In this document: positions 1 through 7,667 of the stretch, piece by piece
Numbering within the stretch: the stretch's first letter is position 1
Layout: the number at the start of each line of letters is the position of its first letter
Assembly (NCBI GenBank): GCA_009926615.1
Contig: RFOM01000004.1
Coordinates: 1 to 64,000 of the forward strand
DNA length: 64,000 nt
Source: Pseudomonadota bacterium
Lineage (GTDB): Bacteria; Bdellovibrionota_B; Oligoflexia; Silvanigrellales; Silvanigrellaceae
Direction: 5' to 3'
Translations under genes and position numbers: made by a program
Notes under the pieces: model-generated
Seen by the model: the letters and a program-made list of their open reading frames with translations, nothing else
Told to the model about the DNA's origin: nothing
The model's database searches: none

Positions 1-409
1 AAGTGTCACAGGTGACCTGAAAAGTGGATTTGCATGTCGAGTTCGCAGTCTGGCATGCCGACCTGATGACGTTTTCGCCTCGTGTACACTCTGAAACTAC
101 ACTCATTTGAGCAGAATTGGACGGAAAATCGCCTACTGGCATCCAAGCCAGATTGAGTGGTCTTGCATTTTGCCCCTGATTGTTTCCCGCCTGCGGGTCT
201 TCTTCTGCGGCATTGCCGTTTCCGGCTCCTTCGCCGCCGATTTCGAGTTTTCCCCGTGCAGCCACAGGGTTCGTCTTCGCATCCTGCGACAAACTCTCCA
301 CTGATTTGTCTTTCGCTTGACCTTTTTGAATGGGCAACGGAGCTGCACCGGTGCAGGAAACAAGATGAAACATCGAAAAAATCACCGGAATCAAAACAGA
401 CAGCTGCAT
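1..409 (-). CDS. Lipoprotein, C-terminus cut by window edge
   Basis: The frame is open from an ATG at 409 down to base 1, giving 136 codons without a stop, so the gene continues beyond the left edge. The start has a GAGGTG Shine-Dalgarno stretch about 6 bases upstream. The first 19 residues form a short hydrophobic signal ending in LVSC, a lipobox with Cys19 as the lipidated residue. After it come a low-complexity Gly/Asn/Glu-rich linker (about residues 55-75) and then a segment with several spaced cysteines (about residues 108, 120, 126 and 134), which suggests a disulfide-stabilised exported domain. I recognise no family. It lies 74 bases downstream of the DUF1853 gene on the same strand and may be co-transcribed with it. 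Confidence 0.65.
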   Translation of the reverse strand, partial: MQLSVLIPVIFSMFHLVSCTGAAPLPIQKGQAKDKSVESLSQDAKTNPVAARGKLEIGGEGAGNGNAAEEDPQAGNNQGQNARPLNLAWMPVGDFPSNSAQMSVVSECTRGENVIRSACQTANSTCKSTFQVTCDT

Positions 410-483
410 GTACTACACCTCACCGTCTGATCGGCAGGACACTATTTCTTCTTGAGGACAAAATTCGAAAATCGATTATTAAC

Positions 484-1524
484 TCAATTATTCCTGAATA
501 TTATCCGCTCCACCGTATCTGTGAATAGACGGGTTGCTATAAAGCCGCAGTTTACCAGCTGAGGTTCAGGTCCGTTGGAGTATATTCCCGCCAGAAGGCA
601 CTCGTTTCGCTCTGCGGCAGACTTAAGTCTGTCATCCAACCGTTGGTGAAACTCGTCCCATGTTTCAAAAACCTTTTGTCCACAGGTTTCCGTGTCGAAA
701 CCTGTCATCCAGTATTTGCGCGGTAGGACTGCTATGCTTGTGTCCGGATAATGTTGCCCTAAATGAACAAAATGATCGGAAGCGACCCACCATGACTTCA
801 AATGCTCGGCTGATAGTGCCTTGGGGTGAACGCATACGGCCAAGCGGTCTTGAAGTGAATCAGCTGACGGATTCCAGCTGTAAAAGATTGTTCCCTTGGC
901 AAAATTTCTCTTGACCAGCGACATTCCTTTCCATTCGTCCGGTATAAAACTTTGTCCGATTTGCGTTGAAGACAGCGCCAACTGCTGCAAATAAGTTTTG
1001 GGACCTTTGAGGTCCAGCCGGTCTTTCAGGCCGGGCCCCCAACACCACTTCCATGCCGAATCATCCATCACCTGCAGATAAAATTTGACCGATGATTCCC
1101 AATGCTCAAGTTGTCCAAGCACCTTGTTGCAAACCAAAAAGTCATATTCACCCCATGTTTTGACCGGCTCGCCGGCGCGCAGTTCACGGACGGCGACCCG
1201 CGTGAGGACATTCTCTTCACCGAACGATGAAATCAGCACCGTGTGCAGATATTTTTCAAACTTCAGGCCGAGACGTCCGGTGGCGAGTTGAGGAATTTCG
1301 ACTCTCAGTTGCGCGATGCATTTGTAAAGGTCTTCGGGTCGGCTCAAAAGGGCAGCCGACTGTTTGGCGGTCAGATATTCAAAAACCTGAGGCGACAGAA
1401 GAGGGCCGGGGAGCACTGCAGGATGATCAGGCGAACTCTGACAGACTGCTTCAAATGAAGCTTCCTGAGAGAAAAAATTGGGTGAGTGCAGCACCCAACC
1501 CAGTTCCCTTTCAACGAGATCCAT
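484..1524 (-). CDS. DUF1853 family protein
   Basis: A 346-residue soluble protein with no signal peptide. The region around residues 80-165 carries the features I associate with DUF1853: GLKFEKYL, the charged WGEYDFLVCN segment, the VKFYLQV strand and GPGLKDRLDLK. The E-x-D and K spacing resembles a PD-(D/E)xK nuclease-like core, but that catalytic reading is inference. The molecular function of the family is not established. The ATG overlaps the end of the mepA gene by 14 bases, so the two are probably translated in a coupled way. No clear Shine-Dalgarno sequence precedes the start. Confidence 0.75.
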   Translation of the reverse strand: MDLVERELGWVLHSPNFFSQEASFEAVCQSSPDHPAVLPGPLLSPQVFEYLTAKQSAALLSRPEDLYKCIAQLRVEIPQLATGRLGLKFEKYLHTVLISSFGEENVLTRVAVRELRAGEPVKTWGEYDFLVCNKVLGQLEHWESSVKFYLQVMDDSAWKWCWGPGLKDRLDLKGPKTYLQQLALSSTQIGQSFIPDEWKGMSLVKRNFAKGTIFYSWNPSADSLQDRLAVCVHPKALSAEHLKSWWVASDHFVHLGQHYPDTSIAVLPRKYWMTGFDTETCGQKVFETWDEFHQRLDDRLKSAAERNECLLAGIYSNGPEPQLVNCGFIATRLFTDTVERIIFRNN

Positions 1525-2392
1525 TGTTCGTCAGAACAGACTGACAATGCGAGGGCAGGGCAGGCAACGGTTCAGGCGCAGGATTGGGATTATCCTTCTG
1601 CCATTTTTTTCGGGCTTCATAAATTTGCCGCCATTCATCCGAAAACCACCACGCAAGCTCGGGGCTGTCGCAGCCTATCTCGGTGATTTCGGGTTTTGAT
1701 TTGCAGTTCGGGCTGCTTCCGTCTGCGGGACATTTGAGTCGCACATGAAAATGTTCATCGTGTCCCCACCACGGCTCAATTTTCGCAAGCCACGGCTTTC
1801 TGTTCGCTGGACTCTGACAGATTTTGCGTTTGATCGCAGGATGCACAAAGATCACATGTGTCCGGCTATCCTCGGCGGCAGCGCGCAGCATTGTCACGTA
1901 TTTTTCATCCCAGTTCGCACTGATGATGTCATTGGCTTCGCTGTCTGCGAGGTAGAACTTAGGCAGTTTCTCGCGCTCTTCGACTGTCAGCGGCCGCTGC
2001 AGGCTTCTTGGATCCTGCAAAAATTCTATGTCCAAATCCAAGCCGACCTGATGACTGGCATGGTCCCATGTAAAGGGTCCGCCTCTCGGCATCGAGACAT
2101 CGGCAACCAACAGGGACATGCCCTGCGGACGAAGATTTCTGCCCAAATCAGAGATGTAGTCGATGGCAGTTTGATGCGCCCAAAACTTGTTTCGGGAAAG
2201 CTCGATGAGCTGATAACCGACTCCGGTTTCCTGAGGTGCCCGTGCGCCCTGCAGACATCCGGCATTGTATCCGCCAAAAATCTCGTGTTTGCCGGCAGTC
2301 GGTGTTGAAATCTTTTCCCACGGGTTAAAGTCATCGGCCGCAACCGCTGCACCCGCAATTACAAAACAGAACATCAGAATTTTCTTAATCAT
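1511..2392 (-). CDS. mepA: Penicillin-insensitive murein endopeptidase MepA
   Basis: A 293-residue periplasmic zinc metallopeptidase of the MepA (M74/LAS) family, which cleaves D,D and L,D cross-links in peptidoglycan. The chosen ATG is preceded by GGAG and starts a signal peptide (MIKKILMFCFVIAGAAVAA); a longer in-frame start at 2470 would put 26 residues before it. The family metal-binding signature is visible as H-x-x-x-G-L-D-L-D in SHQVGLDLDI and as WWGHDEHFHVRL near residue 208. Several cysteines in the C-terminal third fit the disulfides known for MepA. The gene is followed by, and overlaps, the DUF1853 gene. A role in wall remodelling is inferred from the family. Confidence 0.92.
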   Translation of the reverse strand: MIKKILMFCFVIAGAAVAADDFNPWEKISTPTAGKHEIFGGYNAGCLQGARAPQETGVGYQLIELSRNKFWAHQTAIDYISDLGRNLRPQGMSLLVADVSMPRGGPFTWDHASHQVGLDLDIEFLQDPRSLQRPLTVEEREKLPKFYLADSEANDIISANWDEKYVTMLRAAAEDSRTHVIFVHPAIKRKICQSPANRKPWLAKIEPWWGHDEHFHVRLKCPADGSSPNCKSKPEITEIGCDSPELAWWFSDEWRQIYEARKKWQKDNPNPAPEPLPALPSHCQSVLTNNGSR

Positions 2393-2506
2393 GGCAGGTC
2401 TCCGTGAGTGGATTTTATGCTCACAGATTTCCCTGCGCAACAAAACAGAGCCAATGACACAACGGGTCACCGGCTCTCGTTTAATTTATATAATTTTTAA
2501 ATTTTA

Positions 2507-3400
2507 TCAGTGATTCCCGTATCCCGCAGTGCGTTTGCGTCGGGGAGTTGCGGGCACGGCCTCAATCACCGGAATTGCTTCGCTGTCTGCTTGTCCCGCA
2601 TAGTCGAGGTCCCACATGTTGAACTCCACCTGACCGGTTGAGAGGCCATAGATCGCCGTCACCAGAGAAATTTCCTGATGTCTGAGTTTCTCCCTGACGA
2701 TAACCGACTTTTTCATCAGCTCGCGGGCAACACCGGCGGTGTTGGCTTTGACCGGCCCCCTCAGAAGGGTGTCTGTGCTCAGTGGCTTGAGTGAGCTGAG
2801 ATACGGTTTGATTTTGGCAACAAGCCTGTCCAAATCGACTGAGCCTGCAGTTTTTCCGACCGGAGTTGTCAATGCAGCCTTCACCGCACCGCAGGATTCG
2901 TGTCCCATGACAACAATCAGACGCGCACCCAAATGTTCAAGGGCGTATTCGATACTCGCAATCGGTCCCGGATCGAGCGCATGTCCTGCGGTCCTGACAA
3001 CAAAAACATCACCGAGTCCCTGATCAAAAACGACCTCCGGAGGGACCCGCGAATCAGAGCAGGACAGGACAATTGCAAACGGCTTTTGCACTGCCGCAAG
3101 TTCGGTTCGTGTTTTTTCGTCCCTGCGCTGAGCCGTCATTTTTCCTTCAACGAAACGCTGATTGCCCTGCCGGAGAAGATCAAGAGAATCGCGCGGCGAC
3201 TTGCCGGAAGCGGCAGAATGACCGTGAGCCTGCGACGATGCATGACGCGCCTGTTCGGCTGATTTGTCTTTTTCCGTCAGACGCGCCTGCTCGGCGTCGG
3301 TCACAATTGTCAGGTCGAGCCCGCGGCTTCCCTGAGCCATCGCGGTTCCCTGCACTGCACCCAATAAAAGAGCGTACGCGAAAAGGTTTTGAAACTTCAT
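2507..3400 (-). CDS. Exported beta-class carbonic anhydrase
   Basis: A 297-residue beta-carbonic anhydrase that would interconvert CO2 and bicarbonate. Zinc ligands Cys114, Asp116 (with Arg118 of the Asp-Arg dyad), His167 and Cys170 are all present in CSDSR and GHESCGA. Residues 1-22 form a signal peptide ending in AMA-Q, so the enzyme is probably periplasmic. A charged, Ala/His-rich linker of about 45 residues separates the signal from the catalytic domain, which begins near DLLRQGNQRFVEGK. The C-terminal 25 residues are low complexity and basic. The gene starts 33 bases after the chemoreceptor stop on the same strand. Confidence 0.92.
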   Translation of the reverse strand: MKFQNLFAYALLLGAVQGTAMAQGSRGLDLTIVTDAEQARLTEKDKSAEQARHASSQAHGHSAASGKSPRDSLDLLRQGNQRFVEGKMTAQRRDEKTRTELAAVQKPFAIVLSCSDSRVPPEVVFDQGLGDVFVVRTAGHALDPGPIASIEYALEHLGARLIVVMGHESCGAVKAALTTPVGKTAGSVDLDRLVAKIKPYLSSLKPLSTDTLLRGPVKANTAGVARELMKKSVIVREKLRHQEISLVTAIYGLSTGQVEFNMWDLDYAGQADSEAIPVIEAVPATPRRKRTAGYGNH

Positions 3401-3433
3401 TTAATAGCCCCGCAATGAGAAAAATACGTTTGA

Positions 3434-4798
3434 TCAGAAACCCGAAATATTTCCAATTTTGGAATCGCCGTGGCCGCCGGATTCGGCCTCGTCTGCGTAG
3501 GCCGACCCGTCACGATGCCGCGCTTTTGCAACACTTCCCCGCACGCCTGCCTGAGGCTGACCCAATGCTTTGAAGCGACGGCCTGCATCCGTCTGAGCTT
3601 GCGGCTTGGCTGCTGCGGCAACGACCTGAGGACGAACCGGAACCCTTTTGCGCTCTGCGGGCTGTTCTTCGGATGTCGCCGAAGAATCATTCGACTGCAT
3701 AGAATCGGCGGCCGGCTTATCCGTATCCGGCCTGTTTGTGTCAAGCATCAGCAGCAACGAACTCAGACCTTCGAAAGCCTGCTTCCATTCCTGCACGTAC
3801 TTTTGTGTCTCGTCGCGTGTCTGGCGCACATCTTCCGAGGCTCCTGCAATCATTTGGGCCGTGTTTTCGACCTGACTTAAAGACGCAGTCATTTTTGACA
3901 GGGATTCTCTGAATTGAGCCTGCCCCGAGACAACATTGCCGACAGAGACTTTTGAACGTCTCACAAGAGTGAGTGTTGTCGACATGCCGTCAACTCCCGT
4001 CCGGATGGAATCAATCGCCTTTCGGGATGTTTCACCGGACTCGCGTATCAGATTCGAAATGTTTTTGGCCGAGGTGGAGCTCGTTTGGGCAAGGTTGCGA
4101 ATAGCTTCGGCCACGATCGCAAACCCGCGTCCCTGCTCACCTGCGCGTGCAGCTTCGACTGCAGCATTCACCGCGAGAATATTGGTTTGAAACGCAATTG
4201 CTTCGATGGCTCCGGTAATTTCTTCGAGACTTTTGCTGTGTTTGGTCAAAGTCAAAAGCGACTGGCTGAGCTGCTGGAGTTCGACTTCACTCTTTTCAGT
4301 TTCTTCAACTGCCGCTCTCAGCGTTTTGTCCGCTTCATCGGCATCGACGGTTATCTTTTGAACTGCTTCGGACAGGGTCACAAGCTGCACGGCCGATGCC
4401 TCTGCAGCCGAACTCCCCTGACGCGAACCGGCAACGACCTTCTCGGCAGAGCGCGAGAATGCGCCCGCAACCTTATCCAGTTGCTCACCCGCAGCGGCGA
4501 TTTGCTGACCGCGGCCGGTGATTTTGGAAAAGAAGCGTCCGAGCAGCAAAGCATTCAGAGCGACCAAAACAAATGCACAAAGTACCGGCACACCCAGCAA
4601 CACATATTCGGTGCGGGCAAGGACCTTGAAGACCTGTCTGCCGGTCTCTTCGGGCAGTTCAATTTTTGAGAGAACTTCGACGAAGTCGCTCATGACTCCG
4701 AAGCCAAACCACGACACAATGCTCAGTACGCCAATTGGCAGGCAGACAACGAGTGCATAAAGACCTCGTAGACCATACCCCCAGTGTCTGAGTTTCAT
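3434..4798 (-). CDS. Methyl-accepting chemotaxis protein with minimal periplasmic region
   Basis: A 454-residue chemoreceptor. The chosen ATG (MKLRHWGYG) follows a strong GGGGAGG; an upstream in-frame start at 4867 would precede the first membrane segment with a polar stretch. There are two transmembrane segments (about residues 10-33 and 68-92) separated by only about 35 residues, far shorter than a usual ligand-binding domain. The cytoplasmic part is a long coiled coil with the conserved signalling hairpin, read as [20 protein letters not shown], which contacts CheA/CheW. The last about 90 residues are Ala/Gln-rich and low complexity. With so little periplasmic mass it may sense membrane or cytoplasmic cues, or work through a partner. 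No che genes lie nearby. Confidence 0.93.
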   Translation of the reverse strand: MKLRHWGYGLRGLYALVVCLPIGVLSIVSWFGFGVMSDFVEVLSKIELPEETGRQVFKVLARTEYVLLGVPVLCAFVLVALNALLLGRFFSKITGRGQQIAAAGEQLDKVAGAFSRSAEKVVAGSRQGSSAAEASAVQLVTLSEAVQKITVDADEADKTLRAAVEETEKSEVELQQLSQSLLTLTKHSKSLEEITGAIEAIAFQTNILAVNAAVEAARAGEQGRGFAIVAEAIRNLAQTSSTSAKNISNLIRESGETSRKAIDSIRTGVDGMSTTLTLVRRSKVSVGNVVSGQAQFRESLSKMTASLSQVENTAQMIAGASEDVRQTRDETQKYVQEWKQAFEGLSSLLLMLDTNRPDTDKPAADSMQSNDSSATSEEQPAERKRVPVRPQVVAAAAKPQAQTDAGRRFKALGQPQAGVRGSVAKARHRDGSAYADEAESGGHGDSKIGNISGF

Positions 4799-4903
4799 CA
4801 CAACCTCCCCAATGACCGGCCTCCGTATACCGGTCTCTTGCAAAGGGGATCGGTCCGATTGCTCCAAACTCCAGTTGCTCCGTCAAATCAGACAGATCAA
4901 AAT

Positions 4904-4922
4904 TTGCCCACCTAAAGGGCAA
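4904..4922. promoter_or_regulatory. Inverted repeat upstream of the chemoreceptor gene
   Basis: TTGCCC and GGGCAA are separated by 7 bases, about 105 bases upstream of the chemoreceptor ATG and before the SRP RNA promoter. It could be an operator or a small hairpin in the chemoreceptor leader. No flanking T-run argues for a terminator. Confidence 0.3.
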
Positions 4923-4967
4923 TCAATGATTCGCATGGCCGGAGTCCCCTCATTACCCCCTCAGGAC

Positions 4968-4996
4968 TTGACCCGCTTCGGGTTTGCGTCTAGCCC
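4968..4996 (+). promoter_or_regulatory. Promoter of the SRP RNA gene
   Basis: TTGACC at 4968-4973 and TAGCCC at 4991-4996 are separated by 17 bases. Transcription would begin near 5003-5006, exactly where the base-paired end of the SRP RNA starts. The -35 box is good. The -10 box is weak but begins with TA. Confidence 0.5.
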
Positions 4997-5005
4997 TGAA
5001 GGCAA

Positions 5006-5130
5006 GCCGCTAGGAGAGGTGGCTAGAGGACGTCTGATGGTGTGTCCACACAACCCCGCCAGGGCCGGAAGGCAGCAACGGTACTGGTCACAACAGGTAG
5101 GCTCATCTTCTAGTCGCCCCTCGTAGCGGT
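5006..5130 (+). ncRNA. ffs: Signal recognition particle RNA (4.5S/SRP type)
   Basis: The RNA carries the nearly invariant SRP domain IV: CCAGGGCCGGAAGGCAGCA at about 5059-5077, with the GGAA tetraloop, flanked by the symmetric internal loop bases that bind Ffh. The two ends pair into a long rod. CCGCTA (5007-5012) pairs with TAGCGG (5124-5129). GGCTAGAGGA (5021-5030) pairs with TCTTCTAGTC (5106-5115), with G-U wobbles. The total length of about 125 nt is somewhat longer than E. coli 4.5S RNA. A run of nine T follows directly. Location just upstream of dnaX matches many bacteria. Function: targeting of nascent membrane and secreted proteins with Ffh/FtsY. Confidence 0.93.
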
Positions 5131-5138
5131 TTTTTTTT
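5124..5138 (+). terminator. T-run terminator of the SRP RNA
   Basis: The 3' half of the terminal SRP stem (TAGCGG) is followed immediately by nine T residues (5130-5138), the form of an intrinsic terminator that uses the RNA's own closing stem. It ends only 12 bases before the dnaX ATG, so dnaX transcription must read through it or start inside the RNA gene. Confidence 0.6.
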
Positions 5139-5150
5139 GGGTCAGACATC

Positions 5151-7100
5151 ATGTTCGACGGTTTTGAAGAAGCACAAAACAACGGCGCGGGCCCTGATTA
5201 TCAGGTACTCGCACGGCGGACGCGTCCGCAAAGTTTCTCCGAACTTGTCGGTCAGGAAGCGGCCGTCAAGGCCATCGGCGGCATGATTGAAAGCGGCCGC
5301 ATTCCGCATGCCTTTTTGTTCACCGGAACCCGTGGAACCGGAAAAACATCAAGCGCACGTATTCTTGCAAAATCTCTTTGCTGCAGCAAAGGACCAACTC
5401 TCGAACCCTGCCAGACCTGTACCCACTGCGTTCAAATTACGGCCTGTGCGCATGAAGATGTCTTTGAGATTGACGGAGCATCCCATACGGGTGTCGACAA
5501 CATTCGCGAACTCAGGGAATCGGCGCGCTTTTACCCGCAGTCCGGCCGGTTCAAGATTTTCATCATTGACGAAGTGCACATGCTCAGCATCGGCGCGTTC
5601 AACGCCCTGCTGAAAACCCTCGAAGAGCCGCCGCCGCAGGTTATTTTCATACTTGCCACCACTGAATTGCACAAAGTACCGGTCACCGTGCGCTCGCGCT
5701 GCATGATTTTGTCGTTCAAAAAAATAGATCCTTCGACCATTGCCTCACACCTTGCCCGACTGCTCGACAAGGACGGCATTCCCTACACTGCGGACGCCCT
5801 TCAGCTGATTGCCAGAGAGGCGAAGGGGAGTTTGCGCGACTCACTGAGTCTTCTTGAACAGGTCCTTGCACTCGGTGCCCACAGGTCAGTCAACTTTGAT
5901 GCGGCGAAAGCAGCATTAAGCGTTATGGGTGAGGGTATTTGTCAAAATCTGTTTGCCGGCATCCTCAGCAAAGACCCGCAGATGTGTCTGCAGGCCGTCG
6001 CCGAGACAGATTCATCAAGTCTGGATTTTTCTCATGTCCTTGAACAGACTTCGCTTCTGTTCAGAAATGCAATCGTCCTGAAGCAGGCAGGCCGGAATTC
6101 AGCGGCCGTCGAACGAGCCAATCACTTTCTCAACTTACTGCCGGCAGAACTCTCTTTTATTGAAAATCACACGGCCGAAATTTCGATTGCCGCGCTTGTT
6201 GAAATTTACCGCGCTCTGGCACACGCTGCGCGCGAAATTCTTCGCACCAACGCCCAAAAGGCATGGGCTGAAGTAACCATTATGGACTGCATTAGCAGAA
6301 GTGAGTGGCTGTCTGCGGATGACCTCAGTCAACTGCTGACTCAAGGTGCGGCGGTCAGTGTCACGGCTTCAACACCGGCCGGTCCGAAACAGACAACCGA
6401 ACCCGCAAAGGTACTCCCCAAAACCACTGTTCCGCAGCCGCAGAATTTGCGAACGGACGGCGGCAGTCAAAATTCGCCCCTGCGCCCCGAACAATCCGAC
6501 GGCGCTATGATGGAGCTTTATTCAACGCTCATCTCAAAAATTCAGGAGAAGAGCGTCCAGCTCGCCGTTAAGCTCAAACACGCAAAGCTCGCGCAATTCA
6601 ACAGGCAGAAACTTGTTTTCACCGACTGTCCTGAGAATAAGCTGTTTGCACAGTTGTCGGAATCCGAAGCTGACATCTTCTCCGCGGCACTGAGCGCGAT
6701 AGGATGCGCAGAGTGCCGCATTGAGGGCCTTGAGCTTCCGGCCAAAGTGACTCGCAAAATGACGGCTCAGAATTCAGAACCGGCAACTCCGTCGCCGCGG
6801 CAGAATCCGGCAGGCGCAAAGCCCGCAGGAAAAGCCCTCGACGCCATTGCCAGCCTGAGCCGCGAAGACCCTTTCGCGACACCCCGAAAAGTGCCGCCGG
6901 CCGATCAAAAAAAAAATGAACCCGCCGAAGTCTTAGCAACCGGAGGCGTGAGTCTGGCTTCAGTCGAACAGGCCGAAGAAGCCAGAAAGTGGAATTTGCG
7001 GCAAACCGAACTTCGCAGCCGCCCCCTGCTGCGCAAGCTCGAAGCACTTGGAGCCGAAATCGAGCTTATTCCGCTCAATTCAACTGATCGCCGGAATTAA
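5151..7100 (+). CDS. dnaX: DNA polymerase III subunit tau/gamma
   Basis: A 649-residue clamp-loader ATPase. Walker A GTRGTGKTS is at residues 59-67, the zinc-binding Cys78-x8-Cys87-x2-Cys90-x2-Cys93 module is in place, Walker B with DEVH is at about 140, and the sensor region follows. After the AAA+ and oligomerisation domains (to about residue 375) comes a long linker and C-terminal part. The ATG lies 12 bases after the SRP RNA T-run and has no good Shine-Dalgarno sequence. The first 16 residues precede the usual YQVLARR start. At 6907-6916 there are ten consecutive A residues. Shifting to -1 here, or adding one A to the transcript, brings TGA into frame at once, which would give a shorter gamma-like product lacking the last about 61 residues. 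Loader function is from the family; the shift is inferred. Confidence 0.95.
   Translation: MFDGFEEAQNNGAGPDYQVLARRTRPQSFSELVGQEAAVKAIGGMIESGRIPHAFLFTGTRGTGKTSSARILAKSLCCSKGPTLEPCQTCTHCVQITACAHEDVFEIDGASHTGVDNIRELRESARFYPQSGRFKIFIIDEVHMLSIGAFNALLKTLEEPPPQVIFILATTELHKVPVTVRSRCMILSFKKIDPSTIASHLARLLDKDGIPYTADALQLIAREAKGSLRDSLSLLEQVLALGAHRSVNFDAAKAALSVMGEGICQNLFAGILSKDPQMCLQAVAETDSSSLDFSHVLEQTSLLFRNAIVLKQAGRNSAAVERANHFLNLLPAELSFIENHTAEISIAALVEIYRALAHAAREILRTNAQKAWAEVTIMDCISRSEWLSADDLSQLLTQGAAVSVTASTPAGPKQTTEPAKVLPKTTVPQPQNLRTDGGSQNSPLRPEQSDGAMMELYSTLISKIQEKSVQLAVKLKHAKLAQFNRQKLVFTDCPENKLFAQLSESEADIFSAALSAIGCAECRIEGLELPAKVTRKMTAQNSEPATPSPRQNPAGAKPAGKALDAIASLSREDPFATPRKVPPADQKKNEPAEVLATGGVSLASVEQAEEARKWNLRQTELRSRPLLRKLEALGAEIELIPLNSTDRRN
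6906..6919 (+). promoter_or_regulatory. Candidate dnaX slippage/frameshift site (A10 then TGA)
   Basis: In frame the sequence reads CAA AAA AAA AAT GAA. A -1 shift, or one extra A in the mRNA, reads AAA TGA and terminates. Thermus and E. coli dnaX are known to make gamma by slippage or frameshifting at A-rich sites. Here the codon arrangement is right, but it is not shown to work. Confidence 0.5.
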
Positions 7101-7207
7101 TCCGACAGCGGTCTTTCGAAAAAGATAGCCGCACCCACTTGCGTTCGTTTTAGAGTTTTGATTACCTGATTTCAGTCATCGAAAGATCAGCACGTTGCGA
7201 TGTCTGT

Positions 7208-7258
7208 GAGGCCCGCTTGAGCCTCCGGTGAATCGCGTTGAAATACTTTCCGGAGGTT
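7208..7258 (+). promoter_or_regulatory. Leader able to form two exclusive hairpins, one hiding the RBS
   Basis: CCTCCGG (7222-7228) is perfectly complementary to CCGGAGG (7250-7256), which contains the Shine-Dalgarno sequence for the ATG at 7263. The CCTC bases also pair with GAGGC at 7208-7212 (GAGGC with GCCTC at 7221-7225). Forming the upstream hairpin would free the ribosome site, and forming the downstream one would mask it. The layout is that of a translational switch or thermometer; no ligand is implied. Confidence 0.4.
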
Positions 7259-7262
7259 TCCA

Positions 7263-7604
7263 ATGGTTTTTGAACTCCGCACCAAAGATCACTCAGATCT
7301 GTTGGATGTGCTTTTGCCCGGCGTAATGACGCCCTCAAAAGGTCGTGCTTCGGAAGATGACGACGATGACGAGGAAGACGCAGATACGGACGACGAAGAC
7401 GAAGACTTTGAAGAACTCGATGACGAAGACTTCGACGACGAAGACCTTGATGACGAGGAATTCGACGAAGACTTCGAGGAAGACGAAGAGGCCGAAGCCG
7501 AAGAAGATGAATACGACGACGAAGACTTCGACGATGAAGACGACGAAGACTTCGACGACGAAGATGAAGACGAAGACGACGAGGAAGAAGAAGAAGACGA
7601 GTAA
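7263..7604 (+). CDS. Extremely acidic Asp/Glu-rich small protein
   Basis: A 113-residue protein. The first 30 residues are ordinary (MVFELRTKDHSDLLDV, then a Pro/Lys-containing turn). Everything after about residue 31 is almost only Asp and Glu with periodic Phe, Leu and Tyr (repeats of the form FDDEDxDDE). A GGAGG Shine-Dalgarno sequence stands 6 bases before the ATG. Long acidic tails mimic nucleic acid or chelate cations (as in the RNA polymerase delta subunit or histone-chaperone-like proteins), but I cannot assign a family. Such tails are poorly conserved and disordered. Downstream it converges with the corC-like gene; only T-rich sequence without a clear hairpin lies between. Confidence 0.72.
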   Translation: MVFELRTKDHSDLLDVLLPGVMTPSKGRASEDDDDDEEDADTDDEDEDFEELDDEDFDDEDLDDEEFDEDFEEDEEAEAEEDEYDDEDFDDEDDEDFDDEDEDEDDEEEEEDE

Positions 7605-7667
7605 GGCCCCTGCCGCTCGTCTTTTTCAGTTTTGCCCTGCCTGCATATTTTTTGCTTTTGTTCTGAT

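Noticed and set aside
157..528. 123-residue ORF near the left edge, plus strand
   Set aside because: It overlaps the lipoprotein gene on the minus strand, which has a lipobox and ribosome site, and has a random composition.
7101..7140. Hairpin after dnaX as intrinsic terminator
   Set aside because: GCGG...CCGC arms are imperfect and no T-run follows.
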